Assembly: GCA_020637195.1 (NCBI GenBank)
Contig: JACJWK010000001.1
Span: 1-64,000, forward strand
Length of the DNA stretch: 64,000 bases
Reading direction: 5' to 3'
Origin: Microthrixaceae bacterium
Lineage (GTDB): Bacteria > Actinomycetota > Acidimicrobiia > Acidimicrobiales > DATDAH01
The notes under the pieces are model-generated. The model was not told where the DNA came from, did not search any database, and was given only the letters and a program-made list of their open reading frames with translations. The position numbers and the translations under genes are program-made. Shown here piece after piece: positions 1-7,393 of this stretch. The first letter of the stretch is position 1; each line of letters begins with the position of its first letter.

Positions 1-22
1 GGTCGCGCTGGTGGTCACCTGA
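1..22 (+). CDS. 3' end of an unidentified upstream gene
   Basis: The first 22 bases read as six sense codons (V-A-L-V-V-T) followed by TGA in frame 2. This is consistent with the last codons of a plus-strand gene that starts before the window. Nothing can be said about its function. The roughly 130 bases between it and the acyl-CoA synthetase start show no other gene. Confidence 0.35.
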
Positions 23-155
23 GCCCCCCTGGATCGACGGGCCGGGTCCGGTCCCGCTCCCGTCGTCCTCCGCCGGCCTGACCGCGCCGCGTGGTCACGC
101 CGTGGTCGCGGAGCCGTCTACGGTGCCCGATCACATCGCCGGACCCGGGGGGACC

Positions 156-1715
156 ATGCCACAGCTACTCGACGCGATCGTCGCCGAGCGAGGGGACGAG
201 TTGGCGCTGGCCGACGACCACGGTGCGCGCACCTGGTCGGAGCTGGCCGAGCGGGTCACGCGCCTCGAGGGGGTGCTGTCGGACGCGGGGCTCGGGCCCG
301 GTGACACGTTCGCCCTGATGATGGGCAACCGGTGCGAGGCGTTCGAGGCCTTCTGGGCGGCCGCCCACCTGGGCACCACCTACGTCCCCGTCAACTGGCA
401 CTGGACCGCCGACGAGCTGGCCTACGTCCTCGCCGACGCGGGCTGCCGGGCCCTGGTGGTCGACGAGCGGTTCGCCGACGTGGCCGAGGCGGCGCTGGCC
501 GACGAGCGGGCCGCCACCGTGGGCACCGCGCTCGTCACCGGCGACGCCGACCGCGGCCCGCTCCGCAGCTACGAGCAGGCCCTGGCCGCGACGTCGACCG
601 GGGAGCCCGACGATCCCCGGTTCGGGGGGCCGATGTTCTACACGTCGGGCACCACCGGCCGGCCCAAGGGCGTGCGGGGGATGCTCGCCGGCGGCGCCGA
701 GGTGCCGAGCGACCTGCTGCCCCTCATCGCCGGCGCGGTGGCGGAGTTCGTGCCGCTCCCGGGCCGGACCCTGCTCGCCGGGCCCGTCTACCACTCGGCG
801 CAGTGGGCCTTCAGCTTCCTGCCGATGGTGGCCGGCTCGGCGGTCGTGATGCGCCACAAGTTCGACCCGGCCGAGACGGTGCGGCTGTTCGACGAGGCGG
901 CCATCACCAACGTCCACCTCGTCCCGGTCCAGTTCAAGCGTCTGCTCGACCTCCCGGAGGAGGTCCGCGCCGGGCTCGACGGTGGAAGCCTCGTCGCGGT
1001 GTGGCACGGCGCCGCGCCGTGCCCGGCGCCGTGGAAGCAGGCCATGATCGACTGGCTCGGGCCCACGGTGCACGAGTACTACGGCTCCACCGAGGGGGCG
1101 TTCATCTCGACCATCCGGGCCGACGAGTGGATCCGCAAGGGGGGCAGCGTCGGGCGGCCCCTGTCGATCATGGAGGTGCTGGTCATCGGCGCCGACGACG
1201 AGCCCGCCGCCCCGGGCGAGCCCGGCACCCTCTACTTCCGCAGCGCCCTCGGCAGCGACTTCGAGTACCACAACGACCCCGACAAGACCGCCGCCGCGCA
1301 CCGCGAGCCCGGGGTGTTCACCACCGGCGACGTCGGGTACCTCGACGACGAGGGCTACCTGTGGCTGTCCGACCGCAAGATCGACATGATCATCTCGGGC
1401 GGCGTCAACATCTACCCGGCGGAGATCGAGACGGTCCTCGCCGAGCACCCGGCGGTGGCCGACGTCGCCGTGATCGGCGTCCCCGACGACGAGTACGGCG
1501 AGCAGGTCAAGGCCGTCGTGCAGCCGGTCGCCGGCGTCGCCGGGGGTGACGAGCTGGCCGACGAGCTCATCGCGCTGTGCCGGGAGCGGCTGGCGGGGTA
1601 CAAGCGGCCGAAGAGCATCGACTGGCGCGACGAGCTGCCCCGCTCGGCGGCCGGCAAGCTCCTCAAACGGGAGCTGCGGGCCCCCTACTGGGAGGGCACC
1701 GGTCGCTCGATCTGA
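156..1715 (+). CDS. AMP-forming acyl-CoA synthetase (FadD-like)
   Basis: Predicted to activate a fatty or other carboxylic acid to its CoA thioester through an acyl-adenylate, in the cytosol. All ANL-superfamily signatures are visible in the 519-residue product: the phosphate loop YTSGTTGRPKG near residue 161, YYGSTEG near 306, the TGDVGYLD and SDRKIDMIISGG hinge region near 390-410, and the C-terminal catalytic lysine in SAAGKLLKREL near 500. The length is normal for the family. I chose ATG 156 because a G-run Shine-Dalgarno lies just before it and a TACGGT hexamer at 119-124 could be the -10 of a short-leader transcript. A GTG at 102 would add 18 residues without similarity. Chain-length specificity cannot be read from sequence. 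Confidence 0.9.
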   Translation: MPQLLDAIVAERGDELALADDHGARTWSELAERVTRLEGVLSDAGLGPGDTFALMMGNRCEAFEAFWAAAHLGTTYVPVNWHWTADELAYVLADAGCRALVVDERFADVAEAALADERAATVGTALVTGDADRGPLRSYEQALAATSTGEPDDPRFGGPMFYTSGTTGRPKGVRGMLAGGAEVPSDLLPLIAGAVAEFVPLPGRTLLAGPVYHSAQWAFSFLPMVAGSAVVMRHKFDPAETVRLFDEAAITNVHLVPVQFKRLLDLPEEVRAGLDGGSLVAVWHGAAPCPAPWKQAMIDWLGPTVHEYYGSTEGAFISTIRADEWIRKGGSVGRPLSIMEVLVIGADDEPAAPGEPGTLYFRSALGSDFEYHNDPDKTAAAHREPGVFTTGDVGYLDDEGYLWLSDRKIDMIISGGVNIYPAEIETVLAEHPAVADVAVIGVPDDEYGEQVKAVVQPVAGVAGGDELADELIALCRERLAGYKRPKSIDWRDELPRSAAGKLLKRELRAPYWEGTGRSI

Positions 1716-1773
1716 GCGGGCCCCGCTCGGGCCGGTTCACGAGGACGCCACCTGGTCGTCATGATCTGGCAAG

Positions 1774-2784
1774 GTGGCGGCCATGGGTCGACTGCTCCCG
1801 CGCTCGCTCGTGCTGGTCGTGGCGCTCGCCGTCGTCGCGGCCTCGTGCGCAGGCGGCGACGACGCCGACGAGCCCGCAGGAGCGAGCACCACGGGCGCCG
1901 ACGCCGAGCGCACCGGCGAGCTCACGCTGCTCTCCTACAACGTGGCGGGCCTGCCCGAGGTGCTCTCGGGATCCGAGCCCGAGACCAACATGCCCCTCAT
2001 CGGGCCGCTGCTGAACGACTACGACCTCGTCCTGCTCCAGGAGACGTGGAAGACGCCCGACCCCAACCCCCTCGCCCCGTTGCGGGTGTACCACGAGGAG
2101 CTCGAGTCCCGGGTGGACTTCGAGCACCGGAGCGAGTCCGCGCCGCTGCCGATGGGCAGCGACCCCACCCGCCCCGAGGCGATCCTCGCCGACGGCCTCA
2201 ACCAGTTCTCCCGCTTCCCGTTCGACGACGTCGTGCGCCAGCGCTGGGAGGGGTGCTTCGGCGGCGCCGACACCAGCCAGGGCGGCGCGGGCGACTGCCT
2301 CTCGCAGAAGGGCTTCATGGTGACGACCACGACCCTCGCCGACGGCGTCGAGGTGGACGTGTACGACCTGCACGCCGAGGCGGGCAGCACCGCCGAGGAC
2401 CAGTCGCTCCAGGCCGACGACTTCGACCAGTTGGCGGCGTTCATCGAGCAGCACTCCGAGGGCCGCCCCGTCCTGCTGGCCGGCGACACCAACCTGCACA
2501 CCGACGAGGCGCCCGATCCCGACCACCCCGAGGGCGACGGGGACGCCGCCATCTGGGCCCGGTTCCTGGAGCGCACCGGGCTCACCGACGTGTGCGCCGT
2601 CGTCGGGTGCGACGACCCGGGGGCCATCGACAAGGCGGCCTTCCGCAGCGACGCCGGCGTCACCCTCGAGCCGCAGGGCCACCGCTTCGAGACCGACGTC
2701 TTCGTGCGGGACGACGGCGCCGACCTGAGCGACCACCACGCGCTGGCGGTCCCCTTCACCTGGTCCGCCCCCGCCCTCGGCTGA
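1774..2784 (+). CDS. Secreted lipoprotein of the endonuclease/exonuclease/phosphatase fold
   Basis: The product (336 residues) starts with a basic-hydrophobic signal peptide ending in a lipobox-like VVAASC, so it is probably exported and lipid-anchored. The mature part carries the hallmarks of the DNase I-like/EEP fold: LLSYNVAGL (Asn), LLQETWK (catalytic Glu), LAGDTNLH (Asp/Asn) and a terminal SDHHAL. Members act as nucleases, sphingomyelinases or phosphoesterases. The substrate here is unknown, but an extracellular phosphodiesterase is plausible. GTG 1774 sits 8 nt after a CATGAT hexamer (1760-1765), compatible with leaderless translation; ATG 1783, three codons later, is an equally possible start. 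Confidence 0.8.
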   Translation: MAAMGRLLPRSLVLVVALAVVAASCAGGDDADEPAGASTTGADAERTGELTLLSYNVAGLPEVLSGSEPETNMPLIGPLLNDYDLVLLQETWKTPDPNPLAPLRVYHEELESRVDFEHRSESAPLPMGSDPTRPEAILADGLNQFSRFPFDDVVRQRWEGCFGGADTSQGGAGDCLSQKGFMVTTTTLADGVEVDVYDLHAEAGSTAEDQSLQADDFDQLAAFIEQHSEGRPVLLAGDTNLHTDEAPDPDHPEGDGDAAIWARFLERTGLTDVCAVVGCDDPGAIDKAAFRSDAGVTLEPQGHRFETDVFVRDDGADLSDHHALAVPFTWSAPALG

Positions 2785-2820
2785 CCGCCGCGGGGCGGTC
2801 GGTCCGCGAAGATCGCGTGC

Positions 2821-3414
2821 ATGAGCGCCGCCCGACCCCTGCCGCTCGAGTTCGTGACCTCGGCGACGCGCGCCGCGGACCTGCCCGACACCGACGCGGA
2901 GCTCGCGGTCGTCGGGCGCTCGAACGTCGGCAAGTCGTCCCTGCTCAACGCGCTCGCCAACCGCAAGGGCCTCGCCAAGGTGTCCAAGACCCCCGGACGC
3001 ACGCAGCTGCTCAACTGCTTCTCGCTGGGGGACGGCACGGCGCTCGTCGACTGCCCGGGCTACGGCTACGCGTCGGCGCCGGCGGCGACGCGGGCGCGGT
3101 GGCAGGCGATGATGGAGGACTACCTGCTCGAGCGCGAGACGCTGGCCATGGTGCTGGTGCTGGTCGACGGTGAGATCGGTCCGACCCGGCTCGACCTCCA
3201 GATGCTCGAGTGGGTGCGCGCCAACGCCCTGCCCCACGTCGTGATCGCCACCAAGCACGACAAGGTGAAGTCGTCGCGGCGCCAGCGCCGCAAGCGGGAC
3301 CTCGCCGAGGCGTGCCGGCTCCAGCCCCAGGACGTGGTGTGGGTCAGCGCCGCCAAGGGCACGGGCATCGACCGGCTGCGCGGCCTCGTGCGCGAATGGC
3401 TCGCCCCAGGGTGA
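2821..3414 (+). CDS. engB: Ribosome biogenesis GTPase EngB/YsxC/YihA
   Basis: TrmE-Era-EngA-EngB family GTPase involved in large-subunit ribosome assembly. G motifs are complete: G1 GRSNVGKSSLLNAL near residue 38, G2 with TPGRTQLLN, G3 DCPGYG, G4 TKHDK, and a G5-like VSAAKGTG near the C-terminus. The length of 197 residues is typical. The ATG at 2821 follows a GAAGAT hexamer with 7 nt between (2808-2813), a possible leaderless start. It is free-standing, followed 39 bases later by an unrelated radical SAM gene. Confidence 0.95.
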   Translation: MSAARPLPLEFVTSATRAADLPDTDAELAVVGRSNVGKSSLLNALANRKGLAKVSKTPGRTQLLNCFSLGDGTALVDCPGYGYASAPAATRARWQAMMEDYLLERETLAMVLVLVDGEIGPTRLDLQMLEWVRANALPHVVIATKHDKVKSSRRQRRKRDLAEACRLQPQDVVWVSAAKGTGIDRLRGLVREWLAPG

Positions 3415-3440
3415 CCCGGGCGCGGCGCCGCCAGGATGGC

Positions 3441-3446
3441 TAGCGT
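3441..3446 (+). promoter_or_regulatory. -10 element TAGCGT of a leaderless start
   Basis: TAGCGT ends exactly 7 nt before the in-frame GTG at 3454. An ATG at 3436 precedes this element, so it would not be on a transcript starting here. This decides the start of the radical SAM gene. Confidence 0.55.
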
Positions 3447-3453
3447 CGGGCCG

Positions 3454-4932
3454 GTGCCGGTGATCCACCTGGTCCTGCCGAGATCCACCGCCAACGGCCT
3501 GCACCACGTGTGGGGGCACCGCATGGTGCCCCTCGGGCTCATGACGATCGCCGCCCTCGCCCGGCGCGAGGGGTGGGACGCCCGAGTGGTCGACGAGAAC
3601 TACGAGGCCCTCCCCGACGAGCGCCCCGACCTCGTCGGCATCACCGCCTGGACCCTGTTCGCGCCCCGGGCCTACGAGATCGCCGAGCGCTACCGCGCCC
3701 TCGGCGTGCCCGTCGTGCTGGGCGGCGCCCACCCGTCGCTGCTGCCCGGCGAGGCCCTCCGCCACGCCGACGCCGTCGTCGTGGGCGAGGCCGAGTCGGT
3801 GCTCGGGCGGGTGCTGCGCGACGCGCTCGCCGGGACGATGGCGGGCCTGTACCGCGGCTCGTGGGACGACCTGTCCGACACGCCCACGATGGACGAGCTC
3901 GGCGAGTTCTACGACCGCTTCCCGACGTGGCGCTACTGGCCGCAGTACAGCGTGCAGAGCACTCGCGGGTGCCGGTACAACTGCGACTACTGCTCGGTGA
4001 TCCGCATCAACGGCCGCGGCCAGCGCCACCGCGACCCGGGGGTCGTGGTCGACGAGCTCCGCCGCCGCACCGAGCGCACCCGACTCACCGCGGGCCTGTT
4101 CTTCACCGACGACGACTTCGGGTCCGAGCTGGACTGGACCATGGAGCTGCTGACCGCGATGGCCGAGGCCAAGCTGCCGGTGAAGTGGGCGGCCCAGACC
4201 AGCATCGGCATCGCCCGCAACGAGGAGCTGCTCGCCCTCGCCCGACAGGCGGGCTGCTCGAGCTTCTTCCTCGGCCTCGAGTCGGTCACGCGGGCGTCGC
4301 TGAAGGAGGCCAACAAGAAGAACCGGCCGGCCGAGTACGCCGAGCTCGTCGCCCGCATCCACGAGCACCGCATCGGGGTCGAGGGCGGGTTCGTGCTCGG
4401 CTTCGACACCGACGGCCCCGACGTGTTCGACGACACCGTGGACTTCGCCGACGAGATCGGGGTCGACGTCGGCTTCTTCAGCGTGCTCACCCCGCTGCCC
4501 GGCACCGGCACCTTCGACCGCTACTGGAGCGAGGGCCGCATCTTCGACGTCGACTGGTCGCACTACTCGCTGCTGAAGACGGTGTTCGAGCCCGCCCAGA
4601 TGACGGCGGCCGAGCTCGACGCCGGCGTCCTGCGGGCGTTCGGCCGGTTCTACGGTCGCAGGCGACGCCTGCGGCGCTACGCCCGGCAGCTCCGGACGCT
4701 GCCGCCGGACTACGCGACCGTCCTCGCGCTCGTCGGTCGCGGCTTCGCCCGCGAGTACCGCCGGCGGCGGCACGCCGGCACCGACACCGCCCGCCCGTTC
4801 GCGGCCGATCCCGAGGATCTCGCGCAGCTCGCCGTCACCAGCAAGGCTCCCGCCAGCGAGGCGATCTGGCTGGCGGCCGACCAGGTCGACGGCGGTGCCC
4901 GCACCCCCGTGGCGGTCTCGATCGGCCGCTGA
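3454..4932 (+). CDS. B12-binding-domain radical SAM protein
   Basis: The N-terminal 150 residues form a cobalamin-binding Rossmann-type domain (VVLGGAHPSLLP, AVVVGEAE). The radical SAM core follows, with the cluster motif CRYNCDYC near residue 174 (CxxxCxxC), and then an elongated C-terminal tail. This is the layout of the BchE/P-methylase-like class B radical SAM enzymes, which methylate or cyclise unreactive carbons in lipids, hopanoids or secondary metabolites. The substrate is not evident and there are no dedicated neighbours. The start is placed at GTG 3454, seven nt after the TAGCGT hexamer. The gene converges on the minus-strand LLM oxidoreductase with only 38 bases between stops. Confidence 0.85.
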   Translation: MPVIHLVLPRSTANGLHHVWGHRMVPLGLMTIAALARREGWDARVVDENYEALPDERPDLVGITAWTLFAPRAYEIAERYRALGVPVVLGGAHPSLLPGEALRHADAVVVGEAESVLGRVLRDALAGTMAGLYRGSWDDLSDTPTMDELGEFYDRFPTWRYWPQYSVQSTRGCRYNCDYCSVIRINGRGQRHRDPGVVVDELRRRTERTRLTAGLFFTDDDFGSELDWTMELLTAMAEAKLPVKWAAQTSIGIARNEELLALARQAGCSSFFLGLESVTRASLKEANKKNRPAEYAELVARIHEHRIGVEGGFVLGFDTDGPDVFDDTVDFADEIGVDVGFFSVLTPLPGTGTFDRYWSEGRIFDVDWSHYSLLKTVFEPAQMTAAELDAGVLRAFGRFYGRRRRLRRYARQLRTLPPDYATVLALVGRGFAREYRRRRHAGTDTARPFAADPEDLAQLAVTSKAPASEAIWLAADQVDGGARTPVAVSIGR

Positions 4933-4970
4933 GGCCGGCCGCGGGCCCCCGCCCGCCGGGTCGGGGCGGC

Positions 4971-5996
4971 TCAGGGGTCGTGCAGCGCGTCGACCACCGC
5001 GGCCAGCCGGGCGTCGTGGGCGGGGTCGGCCGGCACCTGGAGCAGCACGCCGTCGACGAGGCCGCCGTAGCGCTCGAGGAGGGCGCCCGCCAGCTCGTCG
5101 TACGGGGCGGAGACGACGACGGCATCGAGCACGTCGTCGTCGACGGTCGCCGCCATCTCGTCCCACCGCCCCGACCGGGCGAGGTCGCGAAGCCGTCCCT
5201 CGAGGTCGTCCCACCCGTGCAGCTCGAGGGTGGGGCGGTACGCGGGGGTCGAGAACAGGAAGCCCAGCATGCGCCGGCGCTCCCGGCGCGCGGCGGCGAC
5301 CGCCTCCGGGTGCGGTCCCGTCGCGACCATGCCGCCGGCGACCACTGCCGGCGCGCCCGGCGGGCGCCCCCCGACCGCTCGGCCCTCGGCGAGGTCGGGC
5401 AGGCAGCGCTCGGCCAGGTAGCGGGGGTCGGAGTTCGAGGGGTGGGTGACGAAGCCGTCGGCCACCTCGCCGGCGAGGCGGCAGGATCGGCGGTTGACCC
5501 CGCCCAGCCAGACGGTCGGAGCGGGCCCGTCGAGTGGCCCGGGGTTGAACTCGGGTTGGAGGCGGGTGAGGCGGTAGTGCGGCCCCTCGTGGTGCACGGG
5601 CCCGCCGGCGGCGAAGGCCTCGAAGCACGCCCGGACCGCGGCGACGTAGTCGCGCATGCGCTCGACGGGGTCGGCCCACGCCACGCCGAAGCGGTCCTCG
5701 ACGTTCGGGCGGATCTGGGTGCCGAGACCGAGGTCGAACCGCGCGGGGGCGAGGCGGGCGAGCGACCAGGCGGTGAGGGCCACCTGCATGGGGCTGCGGA
5801 CGAAGGCCACCGCCAGCGCGGTCCGCACGGTCAGGCGCTCGGTGTGCTCGAGGGCGAGCGCGCTCGCCACGAACGAGTCGTTCGTGGTCTCGGCCACGTG
5901 GAGGGCGTCGAACCCGAGGGCCTCGACCCGGCGGGCGTGGGCGCCGACCGCGGCGAGCGGGGTGGTCGGGTCCATGCCGGCGGCGACGAGCACCAC
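4971..5996 (-). CDS. LLM-class (luciferase-like, probably F420-dependent) oxidoreductase
   Basis: The 341-residue product has the TIM-barrel luciferase-like signatures: an opening VLVAAGMDP, RVEALGFDALHVAET, LARLAPARFDLGLGTQ, and a terminal region with VVVSAPYDELAGALL. Many actinobacterial members use coenzyme F420; whether this one does is inferred only from the family. No F420-binding residue was checked structurally. Start options are GTG 5996, GTG 5993 or ATG 5975. I took 5996 because VLVAAGMDP resembles family N-termini. It is divergent from the cNMP-binding gene, with about 55 bp between starts as a shared promoter region. Confidence 0.85.
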   Translation of the reverse strand: MVLVAAGMDPTTPLAAVGAHARRVEALGFDALHVAETTNDSFVASALALEHTERLTVRTALAVAFVRSPMQVALTAWSLARLAPARFDLGLGTQIRPNVEDRFGVAWADPVERMRDYVAAVRACFEAFAAGGPVHHEGPHYRLTRLQPEFNPGPLDGPAPTVWLGGVNRRSCRLAGEVADGFVTHPSNSDPRYLAERCLPDLAEGRAVGGRPPGAPAVVAGGMVATGPHPEAVAAARRERRRMLGFLFSTPAYRPTLELHGWDDLEGRLRDLARSGRWDEMAATVDDDVLDAVVVSAPYDELAGALLERYGGLVDGVLLQVPADPAHDARLAAVVDALHDP

Positions 5997-6051
5997 CGCA
6001 TCATGGCCGGTGGTCACCGGGCGCGAGGTACGGTGCGGAGCAGGAGGTGCC

Positions 6052-6459
6052 ATGCGCAGACCACCGATCGACGAGCGGCTCGCCGCCATCCCGTTGTTCG
6101 CAGGCCTCGACGCTCGCCAGCTCACCTGCGTCGCCTCGCTGGCCACCCCGATCGACGTGGGCGCGGGCCGCGAGCTCATCCGCGAGGGGCAGACCGGCCG
6201 CGAGTTCTTCCTGGTCATCGAGGGCGAGGCCGAGGTCACTCGGGCGGGCGAGCACGTCGCGACGCTCGGCCCGGGCACGTTCTTCGGCGAGACCGCCCTG
6301 CTCTTGGATCGACCCCGCAACGCCACGGTGACCGCGGCCACCGACATGGTCGTCGACGTCATCGAGCGGCGCGACTTCAAGGGTCTGCTCGAGGAGTACC
6401 CCGACCTCTACGCCCCGCTGCTCGAGGCCGCGGCCCGCCAGCTCGACGGGGCCTCCTGA
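6052..6459 (+). CDS. Small cyclic-nucleotide-binding domain protein
   Basis: A stand-alone cNMP-binding domain of 135 residues with no HTH or other effector. The phosphate-binding cassette is canonical: GTFFGETALLLDRPRNATV, containing FGE and the PRxA arginine. It should therefore bind cAMP or cGMP. An ideal AGGAGG Shine-Dalgarno lies at 6042-6047, five nt before the ATG, and a TACGGT hexamer about 20 nt upstream could be its -10; this is one of the few clearly leadered genes here. Its target is unknown. Single-domain CNB proteins may work as partner subunits. Confidence 0.85.
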   Translation: MRRPPIDERLAAIPLFAGLDARQLTCVASLATPIDVGAGRELIREGQTGREFFLVIEGEAEVTRAGEHVATLGPGTFFGETALLLDRPRNATVTAATDMVVDVIERRDFKGLLEEYPDLYAPLLEAAARQLDGAS

Positions 6460-6487
6460 CCGCCCGACCCGACCGGAGCGGCGGTCA
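6457..6487. terminator. Bidirectional hairpin built from two stop codons
   Basis: TGACCGCC (6457-6464) and GGCGGTCA (6480-6487) are perfect inverted repeats separated by 15 nt. The arms contain the stop codons of the two converging genes (cNMP-binding protein and transglutaminase-like protein), so one stem could terminate both transcripts. There is no T-tract. Confidence 0.6.
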
Positions 6488-7393
6488 CGCCATCGCCCGC
6501 CGGGTCTCCTCGTCGTCCACCGGGGTGACGTCGACCGAGACCGACAGCTGGTGGGAGTCGCCCTCGGTGAAGATCACCCCCTTCAAGGGCGGGACGTCGG
6601 CGTAGTCGCGACCCCAGGCGACCGTGACGTACCGGTCGTCGACGAGCTGGTCGTTGGTGGGGTCGAGGTCGATCCAACCCCAACCCGGTAGGAAGACCGC
6701 CACCCAGGCATGGGACACGTCGGCGCCCTCGAGGCGAGGCCGCCCCGGCGGCGGGTCGGTCTCCAGGTAGCCGCTGACGTAGCGCGTGGCGAGCCCCAGC
6801 GCCCGCAGCCCGGCGATGGCGAGGTGGGCGAAGTCCTGGCACACGCCGGCGCCGCGCGCGAACAGCTCGTCGACGGTGGAGTCGACGTCGGTCGAGCCGG
6901 GCTGGAACTCGAAGTCGGCCCGGACCCGCCCCGTGAGCTCGGCGAGCGCCTCGTCGAGGGGGCGGCCCGCCGGGAACGAGTCGGCGACGTACGCGGCGGC
7001 GACGTCGGAGCCCGCGGCGGCGGGGGAGGGAAGGGTGAACTGGCGCGCCTCGCGCGCCTCGGGGTCGGGATCGCTGAGGAGCCGGTCCCTCGCCGCCTCC
7101 CAGGGACGGTCGCTCGTGCCCGGGGGAGGGGCCGGGCGGCCCTGGACGTCGACGAGGCTCGTCGCGGTGACCACGAGGTCGAGGTGGGGCTCGAGGACGG
7201 CGTAGTGGGCCACGCGGTTGCCGAAGAAGTCGCGGCGGACCCGGTACTCCTCGGGGAACGGGTCGACCGACAGCGTGGTGGAGTAGCAGCGCTGGCCCGG
7301 GAGCTCGCGGGGATGCAGGCGGGCCTCGCCGTAGGTCGAGAACACCTCGCGGTCGTAGCGGTACTCGGTGCGGTGGACCACCCGGTAGGTCAT
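6485..7393 (-). CDS. Transglutaminase-like cysteine protease superfamily protein
   Basis: 302 residues with an N-terminal bacterial transglutaminase-like region (opening TYRVVHRTEYRYDREV) and the catalytic triad: Cys in GAGVCQDFAHLAI, His in DVSHAWVAV and Asp in WIDLDPTND. Such proteins are often encoded with circularly permuted ATP-grasp and alpha-E proteins and are thought to hydrolyse or transfer the peptide or amide linkages those enzymes make. Its ATG (7393) overlaps the stop of the upstream ATP-grasp/alpha-E fusion by 4 nt, so translation is probably coupled. Confidence 0.9.
   Translation of the reverse strand: MTYRVVHRTEYRYDREVFSTYGEARLHPRELPGQRCYSTTLSVDPFPEEYRVRRDFFGNRVAHYAVLEPHLDLVVTATSLVDVQGRPAPPPGTSDRPWEAARDRLLSDPDPEAREARQFTLPSPAAAGSDVAAAYVADSFPAGRPLDEALAELTGRVRADFEFQPGSTDVDSTVDELFARGAGVCQDFAHLAIAGLRALGLATRYVSGYLETDPPPGRPRLEGADVSHAWVAVFLPGWGWIDLDPTNDQLVDDRYVTVAWGRDYADVPPLKGVIFTEGDSHQLSVSVDVTPVDDEETRRAMA

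Noticed and set aside
1759..5679. Very long minus-strand open frame opposite the endonuclease-like, EngB and radical SAM genes
   Set aside because: It mirrors well-supported plus-strand genes and has no family motif; long antisense frames are expected at this base composition. The same holds for the long frame at 33453-37355.
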